From SIG205 sp045545595 (lineage in GTDB: Bacteria; Bacillota_I; Bacilli_A; RF39; UBA660), in assembly GCA_045545595.1 (NCBI GenBank), contig JAZQBG010000045.1, forward strand, positions 5,591 through 69,590: a stretch of 64,000 bases of DNA. Direction: 5' to 3'. A program made the position numbers and the translations under genes. The notes below the pieces were generated by a model, which ran no database searches, was not told the origin of the DNA, and saw only the letters and a program-made list of their open reading frames with translations. Positions 25,756 through 33,874 of this stretch are shown piece by piece. The number at the start of each line of letters is the position of its first letter. Position 1 is the stretch's first letter.

Positions 25756-26062
25756 AATCCCTCATTTCACGTAAATATACTTTATCATATTTATTAGAAA
25801 AAATCAAACATTAACACGCATTATATTAGTATATATTTGTTAAAATTTATAATCATTATAGTAATTTTACTATGTATAATACAAATAAGAGTTGAAATAA
25901 TGATGTAAATATACATTTTTAGTGATGTAATGACATTAATAGATTAAATATATTACCTTTATCAACAGTTGTTGTTGATAGAATTTCCTAAATATTTGCT
26001 TTTCCACAATATTCTGGTGAAAATTAATTTTATAAAAAATATCTTGAACAATATATTTTTTA
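25756..26062. other. AT-rich intergenic region with one perfect hairpin
   Basis: No ORF is visible. TATCAACA / TGTTGATA at 25960-25967 and 25973-25980 form a perfect 8-base inverted repeat with a 5-base loop but no T run. The secG promoter is expected at the lower end; a weak TTGATT, 17 bases, TAAAGT candidate lies on the minus strand. Confidence 0.4.
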
Positions 26063-26419
26063 TTATGAACAAGTTGATGAAGATACTAATTCATATGTTA
26101 CTTTACTATCTGCAATAGTAACTTTAACTTTATCTGTCAATGCAGTATTATCTCTTGGATCAATAATTGTAGTTCCATCCAAAAACTTATCATCGATATC
26201 ATTTATTAGCTTATCAAGAGAAATACATTTTCCTTCATCTTTATGTTTTATATAATATTTACTTGCCGCACCTATTATTTGGTCTTCTAATATTTGATAT
26301 TGTTGATTTTTACCCTTTTCGATAAACCTAATACTAGTAGGTACTGCAATAATAGTAATTAGAACCATTATTGTAACTGCAGACAATACTTCTACAAGCG
26401 TAAAACCCTTACTATTCAT
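26063..26419 (-). CDS. Prepilin-like protein, 118 aa
   Basis: MNSKGFTLVEVLSAVTIMVL is a type III signal: Gly before the cleavage site, Phe +1 and Glu +5, followed by one helix. The C-terminal domain has Cys residues near 73 and 117 that could form the disulphide typical of type IV pilins. Length fits a minor pilin or competence pseudopilin. It follows eno by 11 bases and is read with it. Confidence 0.85.
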   Translation of the reverse strand: MNSKGFTLVEVLSAVTIMVLITIIAVPTSIRFIEKGKNQQYQILEDQIIGAASKYYIKHKDEGKCISLDKLINDIDDKFLDGTTIIDPRDNTALTDKVKVTIADSKVTYELVSSSTCS

Positions 26420-26430
26420 AAGACACCTCT

Positions 26431-27666
26431 TTATCCTTCTAATTCTTCCTCAATTCTTAATAATTCGTTATATTTACTAATTCTTTCACCTCTTGATAAT
26501 GAACCAGTTTTAATTTGACCTAAATCTAATCCAACGGCAAAGTCAGCTATGTAGTAGTCTTCAGTCTCACCACTTCTATGAGAAATTACAGTATTATAAT
26601 TATTATTTTTAGCAAGTTCAATTGTTTCAAGAGTTTCAGTAATTGTACCGATTTGATTAACTTTTAAAAGTATTGCATTCCCTATACCCATGTTAATTCC
26701 TTCTTGTAATAATTTTTTGTTAGTAACAAATAGATCATCACCTACTATTTGTATTTTGTTACCTAGTTTTTCAGTCATATATTTAAATCCTTCATAGTCA
26801 GTTTCATTAAGTCCATCTTCAATAGAAATGATCGGATATTTAGTAATTAATTCTTCGTAGAAATCAACTAATTCTGTTGATGTAAACACTTTACCTTCTC
26901 CTTCAAGTCTATAATTATTATCGCTTTCATTATATAATTCTGAAGCAGCAACATCAAGCGCTAAATTAACATCTTTTCCAGGCTCATATCCTGCTCTTTT
27001 AATAGCTTCTATGATTAAGTCTAAAGCTTCCTTATTTGAGTTTAAATTAGGAGCAAAGCCACCTTCATCACCTACACCAGTTGCATATCCTTTTTCATTT
27101 AATACTTTCTTTAAAGAGTGGAATATTTCTGTACCAATTCTTAATCTTTCTTTAAAACTATTAGCTTCTGGCATAATCATAAATTCTTGGAAGTCAACAT
27201 TGTTATCAGCATGTGCTCCTCCATTTAAAATATTCATCATAGGTCTAGGTAATTTTTTACCATTCCCTACGTATTTATAAAGTGGGGTATTATTATCTAA
27301 AGCAGCAGCTTTTAATACTGCTAAAGACACACCAAGCATTGCATTCGCACCTAATTTTTCTTTATTAGGTGTTCCATCAAGTTCAATCATTTTGTAATCT
27401 ATTTCTTTTTGTTGAGATACTTCCATTCCAATTAATTCTGGTTTAATAATTTCATTAACATTACAAACAGCTTTCAATACACCTTTTCCATTGTATCTAC
27501 TACCACCATCTCTTAATTCTAAAGCTTCTTTACTACCTGTTGAAGCACCAGATGGAACACTTGCTCTACCTAGAATTCCATTTTCTAGTATAACATCTAC
27601 TTCAACAGTAGGATTTCCTCTTGAATCTAGTATTTCTCTTGCTTTGATATTTTGAATTTTAGTCAT
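26431..27666 (-). CDS. eno: Enolase
   Basis: 411 aa, near the usual 430. Conserved blocks: AREILDSRGNPTVEVDV, VPSGASTG, the metal ligands in ALDVAASE, SIEDGL and GDDLFVTN, the catalytic Lys in NAILLKVNQIGT, and SHRSGETED. It converts 2-phosphoglycerate to phosphoenolpyruvate with Mg. The start overlaps the murD stop by eight bases, an unusual pairing of glycolysis with wall synthesis. Confidence 0.98.
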   Translation of the reverse strand: MTKIQNIKAREILDSRGNPTVEVDVILENGILGRASVPSGASTGSKEALELRDGGSRYNGKGVLKAVCNVNEIIKPELIGMEVSQQKEIDYKMIELDGTPNKEKLGANAMLGVSLAVLKAAALDNNTPLYKYVGNGKKLPRPMMNILNGGAHADNNVDFQEFMIMPEANSFKERLRIGTEIFHSLKKVLNEKGYATGVGDEGGFAPNLNSNKEALDLIIEAIKRAGYEPGKDVNLALDVAASELYNESDNNYRLEGEGKVFTSTELVDFYEELITKYPIISIEDGLNETDYEGFKYMTEKLGNKIQIVGDDLFVTNKKLLQEGINMGIGNAILLKVNQIGTITETLETIELAKNNNYNTVISHRSGETEDYYIADFAVGLDLGQIKTGSLSRGERISKYNELLRIEEELEG

Positions 27667-29014
27667 TTATTTCATTCTCCTCTATTTCGTTTATTATTCT
27701 CTTAAATTCGTCCCCTCTATCTTCAAATTTTTTATATTGATCCCATGAAGCACATGCTGGACTTAATAAAATTATATCATTTTCTAGTGATATATTATAA
27801 GCTAAATTTGTTGCTTCTTCCAAATTATCTACGATTGTACAATCAATATTGTGTAAGTCTGCAAATTTCTTGATTCTTTCTTTAGTTTGTCCGTAAGCAA
27901 CTATACTTTTTACATGTTCCATATAGTCATATAATTCATCAAAACTTTGCCCTCTATCTAATCCTCCTAGTAATAGGATAGTTGGTCTAATAAACGATGA
28001 TAAGGCAATTTCTGTAGATTTATTATTTGTAGCTTTAGAATCATTATAAAAATCTCTACCTTTAATCCTTTTAACAAATTCTAATCTGTGTTCTACACCT
28101 GTGAATGTCTCTAATACTTCACATATAACACTATTATCTATTCCTAATTCTTTGGTTACAGATATCGCACACATAATATTTTGGTAATTATGCATACCCA
28201 CTAATTTGATATCTTTAGTATCAATTATTTTTTCGTTTTTATAATATATTGTATCACCTTTTAAATGTGCATGAGTAATGATTTCATTAGTAGAAAAATA
28301 AATTTTATTAGAATTTATATCATTAGTTATTTTCATACAATCCTCATTATCATGATTTATAATTGCAATATCTGATTCAGAGTGATGCGAAAATATTTTC
28401 TTTTTAAGATTCATATAGTTTTCATAACTACCCACATGGTCAATATGTGCTTCAGAAAGATTAGTTAGTACACTAATATTAGTTTTAAAATTATTTAAGT
28501 TTAATAATTGTTGTATTGAAACTTCGGTAACAATATAATCACTAGGATTAATTTTGTTTATAAAACTCGCAAGAGGGAAACCTATATTACCAGTTAAATG
28601 TACATTTTTACCAGATTTTTTAATTATCTCATATATAAGTGTTGTAGTTGTAGTTTTACCATTTGTACCAGTAATACCAATTAAGGTTACATCTTTTGGT
28701 AAGAAATGATAAGCCATTTCCATTTCATTAATAACTACGATATTATTCTTTTTAGCGAATTCTACATATTTATGTGTATCTTTAATACCAGGATTTTTAA
28801 TTACATAGTCAAATGTTTTATCTAGTATATCATCCGGATGAGAACCAAGTATTACACTTATACCTAAATCTCTTAATTCTTCAAGATGACTTTCATCCTG
28901 TTTTTCGCTTCCATCATTGATTACTATTTTATTATTATATCTAGCTAATAACTTGGCAGCTTCATATCCACTTCTAGCCATTCCTAATATAAATATTTTC
29001 TTATTTTTAAACAC
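27659..29014 (-). CDS. murD: UDP-N-acetylmuramoyl-L-alanine:D-glutamate ligase
   Basis: 451 aa with an N-terminal nucleotide-like domain (FILGMARSGYEAAKLL), the ATP loop GITGTNGKTTTTTL, NLSEAHIDHVGS, EHRLEFV and the C-terminal SPACASWDQYKKFEDRGDEF. It adds D-Glu to UDP-MurNAc-L-Ala in the cytoplasm. It is not in a dcw cluster here but leads an operon with eno and a prepilin-like gene. Confidence 0.97.
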   Translation of the reverse strand: MFKNKKIFILGMARSGYEAAKLLARYNNKIVINDGSEKQDESHLEELRDLGISVILGSHPDDILDKTFDYVIKNPGIKDTHKYVEFAKKNNIVVINEMEMAYHFLPKDVTLIGITGTNGKTTTTTLIYEIIKKSGKNVHLTGNIGFPLASFINKINPSDYIVTEVSIQQLLNLNNFKTNISVLTNLSEAHIDHVGSYENYMNLKKKIFSHHSESDIAIINHDNEDCMKITNDINSNKIYFSTNEIITHAHLKGDTIYYKNEKIIDTKDIKLVGMHNYQNIMCAISVTKELGIDNSVICEVLETFTGVEHRLEFVKRIKGRDFYNDSKATNNKSTEIALSSFIRPTILLLGGLDRGQSFDELYDYMEHVKSIVAYGQTKERIKKFADLHNIDCTIVDNLEEATNLAYNISLENDIILLSPACASWDQYKKFEDRGDEFKRIINEIEENEIND

Positions 29015-29076
29015 TTTACCATCCCCTATTAATATAATTATACTACGAAAACTTTTAATTGTTAACTTTTTGTGCT

Positions 29077-29085
29077 ATAATAGAC
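29077..29085 (+). promoter_or_regulatory. Extended -10 promoter of the FemAB gene
   Basis: TGC-TATAAT lies 28 bases before the start codon; the -35 region is weak. AAAGGAGGTG follows as ribosome-binding site. Confidence 0.6.
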
Positions 29086-29113
29086 TAATTTATTTCAAAG
29101 GAGGTGTTTTCTA

Positions 29114-30382
29114 ATGAGATTATACGAGGTGCCAAAAAGTATTTTTGATGAATTTTCTGCAAAAAATAAAATAAGAAATTTCTATCAAACCAGCGAATAT
29201 GGTGATTGGATGGAAAAACGTGGATACAAGTGTATGTATTTAGCTTTTATGGATGAAGCACGAACTATTCATGCAGCAACTTTAATTATTTACAAAAACG
29301 TTTTTGGGGATTATAGATACGGGTACGCACCTAGAGGTTTTTTAGTTAACTACAATGATGAAGAACTATTTAAAGAGTTTACTAAACATATAAAAATGTT
29401 TTTAAAAGCTAAGAATTTTGCGTATTTGAAAATTGATCCACCACTTATCTATCGTTCTAGAAATAGAAAAGGTGAAATAATTGAAGGTGGAAAAGACAAT
29501 ACACCTTTAATAAATAGAATGAAAGAATTAGGATATATTCATTTAGGATTTAATACTAATTTTGAGGCATTAAAACCTAGGTGGAATGCAGTTATTAAAC
29601 TAGATAAAAACGAGAATGATACATTTAACTCTTTCTCCAAAGATATTAGAAATAAGATTAATAATTCAATGAGAAAGGGATTAGAAGTATACAAAGGTAC
29701 TGAAATGGATATTCAAATATTTTACGATTTTATCAAAAAAAATTATGATAGACCTATAAGCTATTATTATGATTATTATGAGATATTTAAAAAAAGAGAG
29801 ATGATTGATTTATATCTTGTTAAACTTGATCCAATTAAATATCTAGAAACATCTAAATATCTTTATGAAAATGAATTAGAAAATAATAATAACATTATAA
29901 AAGATATGATGACCAAGACAAGAAGAAAAAATCTAATAAGTAAGAAAATGGAATCAGACAAATTATTAAATGTTTATAAAAAAGACGTAGTAAAAGCTAC
30001 AGAGTTATCTGCTAAATATCCGGACGGTTTAATAATTGGTGGATCAATGGTTATAAAATACAATAAACAACTACAATTTTTGATGGATGGTATTGATGAA
30101 GAATATAAATCATTTAATCCAAATCATTTATTAAAATGGACTGTTATAAAAGAATATTTGAATTCTAATTATTATTATATTGATTTAAATGGGATTGTTG
30201 GAAATTTTGAAAAAGAAAATAATCCTTACTACGGTCTTAACAAATTTAAATTGGGTTTTGATAGTGATGTTATTGAATACATTGGTGAATTTAACCTACC
30301 TATCAATAATGCAATCTATCACATAGTTCAGCAATCAAAGTTATTTGGATTTACGAACAATATTGGCACAAATAAAAAATAA
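29114..30382 (+). CDS. FemAB-family aminoacyltransferase
   Basis: 422 aa with tandem GNAT-like folds and a central helical arm (about 240-305) as in FemA/FemX/MurM: FYQTSEYGDWMEKRGY, RYGYAPRGFL, LKIDPP, DIRNKINNSMRKGLEV, and the C-terminal YYIDLNGIVGNF and NPYYGLNKFKLGF. These enzymes add amino acids from aminoacyl-tRNA to the lysine of lipid II to build the interpeptide bridge. It is divergent from murD and fits a wall role; which amino acid is added cannot be told. Confidence 0.92.
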   Translation: MRLYEVPKSIFDEFSAKNKIRNFYQTSEYGDWMEKRGYKCMYLAFMDEARTIHAATLIIYKNVFGDYRYGYAPRGFLVNYNDEELFKEFTKHIKMFLKAKNFAYLKIDPPLIYRSRNRKGEIIEGGKDNTPLINRMKELGYIHLGFNTNFEALKPRWNAVIKLDKNENDTFNSFSKDIRNKINNSMRKGLEVYKGTEMDIQIFYDFIKKNYDRPISYYYDYYEIFKKREMIDLYLVKLDPIKYLETSKYLYENELENNNNIIKDMMTKTRRKNLISKKMESDKLLNVYKKDVVKATELSAKYPDGLIIGGSMVIKYNKQLQFLMDGIDEEYKSFNPNHLLKWTVIKEYLNSNYYYIDLNGIVGNFEKENNPYYGLNKFKLGFDSDVIEYIGEFNLPINNAIYHIVQQSKLFGFTNNIGTNKK

Positions 30383-30410
30383 ATAGAAACAACTCTATTT
30401 ATTTTTATTT
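30381..30410 (+). terminator. Terminator of the FemAB gene
   Basis: AAATAGA / TCTATTT around a 6-base loop, then a T-rich tract; overlaps the sipW stop codon from the opposite strand. Confidence 0.75.
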
Positions 30411-31006
30411 TTTTGTTCAACTTTTTTTAATTTTTTCTTTTTAGTGTTTTTTTGTGATGTCAATTTAACAATTTTAACGATGTCATATGATATAATCGCT
30501 AAACATGGTATTAAAACTGCAATTAACCATCCGCCTTTTGAAGCTAGGAAGAATTGTAATCTACCTAATTGTGGTATTCTCATTACAACTTTACCAACAA
30601 TATTTTCTTTGATGGTTAATGCATCATCTTCTACGTTATTAGCATCCCCTCTTGTTCTAAAGATACCTTCTTTAGCATCTATTATTTCTACAATTCTATG
30701 TGTTATAGTTGTACCATAAAATCTACTATCATTAGAGTAGAAGGTAATAACATCTCCAACCTTTAGTTCAGTAGGTTCAGTCCTTTTGGAAACTATAACG
30801 TCATATACATGAATATTAGGTTCCATACTTCCACTTATTATTACATACGCCCCAAATAGTGGTTTTGCCACACCACCTTTAGATTGTTGTATTTTTACAT
30901 CCACAACATATATTGTAAAAACAAGTCCAATTATAATTAATATTACAAGGCATGAATAGGAAATAATTGTAGATATTATTTTACTTATGTCTTTAAATTT
31001 TTTCAT
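30395..31006 (-). CDS. sipW: Signal peptidase I, SipW (ER/archaeal) type
   Basis: 203 aa with N- and C-terminal membrane helices (about 12-32 and 155-175). The catalytic Ser is in SGSMEPNIHVYDVI and the His in TTITHRIVEI; Ser-His instead of Ser-Lys marks the S26B/SipW class. In Bacillus, SipW processes TasA and TapA, biofilm matrix proteins. Here it is 15 bases behind the rubredoxin-like/TasA-like gene and close to a second TasA-like gene, its likely substrates. The long Lys-rich cytoplasmic tail is notable. Confidence 0.9.
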   Translation of the reverse strand: MKKFKDISKIISTIISYSCLVILIIIGLVFTIYVVDVKIQQSKGGVAKPLFGAYVIISGSMEPNIHVYDVIVSKRTEPTELKVGDVITFYSNDSRFYGTTITHRIVEIIDAKEGIFRTRGDANNVEDDALTIKENIVGKVVMRIPQLGRLQFFLASKGGWLIAVLIPCLAIISYDIVKIVKLTSQKNTKKKKLKKVEQKNKNK

Positions 31007-31021
31007 ACTCTATTTTCCTTT

Positions 31022-31777
31022 CTAATCGTCATCTCTGTCATGGTCACGATCATCGTCATCGCAATCATGTCTATCGTCGTCATCATCACAATCGATATCT
31101 TCATATACATTTAATACAATTCTGCCTGCATAAAATTTATTTTGATCTTCGTTTCCGACATTTTTATCAATCCAAAGTCTAAGTGCGTATGAATTCACTT
31201 TTGATGACCTTAACTTTCCACTTAGTATTGTTTCATTTTTTAAATCAGATACAAATCCTTGTTTAACTATTTTATTATTATCTGTATTTATTAGAGAAAA
31301 TTTAACTTTTGTATTGCTTATTCTTGTTTTACCAACAATTTCTTCTACATTATGTAATTCACTATCAGGTACATTTACTAATTTTAGAGTATAGTTAAGT
31401 GAATATGTACCATTGTTATTTAACTTAAATTTAAAAGGTTTTAAAGTCATCGCCTTTTCATCACTCATTGGAGCGGTATTATATAATCTTATAGTTGTAT
31501 CTGTTTGTTCAACTAATTCCAATGACATCTCACCCACTTCAACTTTATGATGGGGGATTTTGTTTTGGTTATATACAGTTGATATAGTAAAAGCGCTAGA
31601 AATTATCAACATTAATAGTGTTATTGAGTATAATAGCAATAACAATAGCGATTTTTTTGTTTTTTCTTTTTCAACAAAATATTCACTATCAACTCCACAT
31701 TCTGGACATTTATAATCTTCTGGTAATTTTCTAAATTCTACTTCGAATTTACAATTTTGACACTGAAAGATCTTCAT
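31022..31777 (-). CDS. Rubredoxin-like zinc knuckle + membrane helix + TasA-like domain
   Basis: 251 aa with an unusual fusion. Residues 1-35 hold CQNCKFEVEF and LPEDYKCPECGVDSEYF, two CxxC knuckles spaced as in rubredoxin. KEKTKK precedes one helix (about 43-68), so the knuckle should be cytoplasmic and the rest outside. Residues about 78-232 form a beta-rich region resembling camelysin/TasA-like proteins (FKLNNNGTYSLNYTLKLVNV). The last 20 residues are Asp/His/Cys/Arg-rich (DIDCDDDDDRHDC then DDDDRDHDRDDD), a possible Ca or Zn site. Linked to sipW. Confidence 0.7.
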   Translation of the reverse strand: MKIFQCQNCKFEVEFRKLPEDYKCPECGVDSEYFVEKEKTKKSLLLLLLYSITLLMLIISSAFTISTVYNQNKIPHHKVEVGEMSLELVEQTDTTIRLYNTAPMSDEKAMTLKPFKFKLNNNGTYSLNYTLKLVNVPDSELHNVEEIVGKTRISNTKVKFSLINTDNNKIVKQGFVSDLKNETILSGKLRSSKVNSYALRLWIDKNVGNEDQNKFYAGRIVLNVYEDIDCDDDDDRHDCDDDDRDHDRDDD

Positions 31778-31813
31778 GGCAACTCCTCCTATGATAAAAT
31801 AATTATATAATAA

Positions 31814-31839
31814 AAACTTGCATTATTCAATGCAAGTTT
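31814..31839 (-). terminator. Terminator or attenuator after the TasA-like gene
   Basis: Eleven-base arms AAACTTGCATT / AATGCAAGTTT with a 4-base loop, T-rich on the minus strand. Lying inside the cluster it may lower expression of the two downstream genes relative to the matrix-like protein. Confidence 0.8.
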
Positions 31840-31875
31840 ATTATTTTTTTTCGTTTTCAAACTTCAGTGTAAATA

Positions 31876-32466
31876 CTATTGGATAGCATCAACAGTAAGT
31901 TTAGCAGTAATATTTAAACCTTGTAATTGATCTTGTTTAGCACTTGTAGTATCTTCAATCCAAATATATAATGTATAAGTGTCAGTATTTGTACCAACAG
32001 GGATTGAAATTTTATCAACGTTTATAACCTCATTAGTTAAGTTACCTGATGTAAAATCACCAGTGTTAACTTCACCTTCAGCATCATATAAAGCCCATTT
32101 TACATCTGCTAAGCTTCCACCTTCTTTAGTTGTGTCTAAATCGTCTGCAGTTAATCCAGTAGTAGTTAATTTGATATCATATTTACCAGTAGTTATAGTT
32201 GTTCCATCAGTAACAACAGTTAATCCTACTTTTGCGATATCTGCATCTTCATCAGCAGTTTCAGCATCTACCCATGTTGTTGGTTTAATACTAACATTAT
32301 CAGCTACTGTTGATGTAGCAGAAACTTTTAATTCACCAGTTTTAACATTTTGTGTTACTGTTCCACCTGTCGCACTGAAATATGCGAATGTAGCACCTAC
32401 TGTAGCAACGATTAATACAGCGATAGCAATAACAGTTAATAATACTTTATTTGCATTCCTTTCCAT
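31876..32466 (-). CDS. TasA/camelysin-like secreted protein with SipW-type signal
   Basis: 196 aa starting with a signal helix and the SipW-dependent motif VGATFAYFSATGG, followed by a Thr/Val/Asp-rich beta domain without Cys (LKVSATSTVADNV, YTLYIWIED). Proteins with this signal include TasA, whose fibres form the Bacillus biofilm matrix, and camelysin proteases. With sipW and the membrane-bound partner next door it suggests a small surface-fibre system. The start follows GAGGAGG; the 3' end is set off by a terminator. Confidence 0.85.
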   Translation of the reverse strand: MERNANKVLLTVIAIAVLIVATVGATFAYFSATGGTVTQNVKTGELKVSATSTVADNVSIKPTTWVDAETADEDADIAKVGLTVVTDGTTITTGKYDIKLTTTGLTADDLDTTKEGGSLADVKWALYDAEGEVNTGDFTSGNLTNEVINVDKISIPVGTNTDTYTLYIWIEDTTSAKQDQLQGLNITAKLTVDAIQ

Positions 32467-32570
32467 TTTCCTTACCTCCTCTACTATTAGATAATATCAT
32501 ATTTTTTTTTAGAATACAACAATAAAAACAAAAAAATAACAAAATAAAATTTTTGTTACGTAAAACAAAA

Positions 32571-32598
32571 AAATATCGAAGCATAAACTTCGATATTT
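32571..32598 (-). terminator. Terminator of the str operon (after tuf)
   Basis: Eleven-base arms AAATATCGAAG / CTTCGATATTT, 6-base loop, T run on the minus strand, just after the tuf stop. Confidence 0.9.
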
Positions 32599-32607
32599 TA
32601 TAGACTA

Positions 32608-33792
32608 TTATTCAACGATTTCAGAAACTTTACCAGCACCAACTGTTCTACCACCTTCACGGATTGAGAATTCAGTACCGTTTTCAACAGCGATTGGAGC
32701 GATAAGTTCAACTGTCATGCTGATGTTGTCACCAGGCATAACCATTTCTACACCTTCTGGTAATGTAATTACACCAGTAACGTCTGTAGTTCTGAAATAG
32801 AATTGAGGTCTGTAGTTTGAGAAGAATGGAGTATGTCTTCCACCTTCTTCTTTAGAAAGAACATAAACTTCTGCTTTGAATTTTTTGTGTGGATGAACAC
32901 TTCCTGGTTTAGCAAGTACTTGCCCACGTTCAACTTCTTCACGAGAAATACCACGTAATAATACACCAGCATTGTCTCCTGCTTCAGCATAGTCTAATTG
33001 TTTTCTAAACATTTCGATACCTGTAACAACTGTTTTTTTAGTATCTTTAAGACCAACGATTTCAACTTCGTCATTTAATTTTAATTGTCCACGTTCTACA
33101 CGTCCTGTAACAACTGTTCCACGACCTGTGATTGTAAATACGTCTTCAATTGACATTAAGAATGGTTTGTCAGTATCTCTTTCTGGAGTTGGAATCCATT
33201 CGTCAACTGCAGCCATTAATTCTTCAATTGCTTTTTCGTATTCAGCATCTCCTTCAAGAGCTTTTAAAGCTGAACCACGAATGATTGGAGTATTGTCTCC
33301 ATCAAATCCATATTCGCTTAATAATTCACGAATTTCCATTTCTACTAAATCTAGTAATTCTGGATCATCAACTTGGTCACATTTATTCATAAATACAACC
33401 ATTCTTGGAACACCAACTTGTCTTGATAATAAGATGTGTTCACGAGTTTGAGCCATAGGTCCATCACTTGCAGCGATAACTAAGATAGCTCCATCCATTT
33501 GAGCTGCACCAGTAATCATGTTTTTTACGTAGTCAGCATGCCCTGGACAGTCAACGTGTGCATAGTGACGAGCTTCTGTTTGGTACTCAACGTGAGAAGT
33601 ATTAATTGTAATACCTCTTTCTCTTTCTTCAGGTGCTTTGTCGATATTTGCATAATCTGTAAATTCGGCATTACCTTTAGATGCTAACACTTTAGTAATA
33701 GCAGCTGTTAAAGTTGTTTTACCATGGTCAACGTGTCCGATTGTACCAATGTTAACATGTGTTTTTGAACGATCAAATTTTTGTTTTGCCAT
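32608..33792 (-). CDS. tuf: Elongation factor Tu
   Basis: 394 aa, full length, with GHVDHGKTTLT (P-loop), DCPGHADYVKNMI (switch II), NKCD and the C-terminal beta-barrel domains. It delivers aminoacyl-tRNA to the ribosome as a GTP complex. Last gene of rpsL-rpsG-fusA-tuf. The 80-base gap to fusA holds a possible own promoter (TTGAAT, 16 bases, TAAAAT). Confidence 0.99.
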   Translation of the reverse strand: MAKQKFDRSKTHVNIGTIGHVDHGKTTLTAAITKVLASKGNAEFTDYANIDKAPEERERGITINTSHVEYQTEARHYAHVDCPGHADYVKNMITGAAQMDGAILVIAASDGPMAQTREHILLSRQVGVPRMVVFMNKCDQVDDPELLDLVEMEIRELLSEYGFDGDNTPIIRGSALKALEGDAEYEKAIEELMAAVDEWIPTPERDTDKPFLMSIEDVFTITGRGTVVTGRVERGQLKLNDEVEIVGLKDTKKTVVTGIEMFRKQLDYAEAGDNAGVLLRGISREEVERGQVLAKPGSVHPHKKFKAEVYVLSKEEGGRHTPFFSNYRPQFYFRTTDVTGVITLPEGVEMVMPGDNISMTVELIAPIAVENGTEFSIREGGRTVGAGKVSEIVE

Positions 33793-33874
33793 TTTAAATT
33801 TTCCTCCTTTTTCATATTTACACTAATATTTTATCAAACCTTGAAAATAATTCAAGTGTTTTTACTTATTTTAA

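Noticed and set aside
25760..26060. A third copy of the small hydrophobic-ORF locus
   Set aside because: The promoter core, hydrophobic ORF and 5'-3' complementarity were looked for here and in other gaps and not found.
31979..32494. Plus-strand ORF of 171 codons
   Set aside because: Exact shadow of the TasA-like gene on the minus strand; no ribosome-binding site and biased composition.
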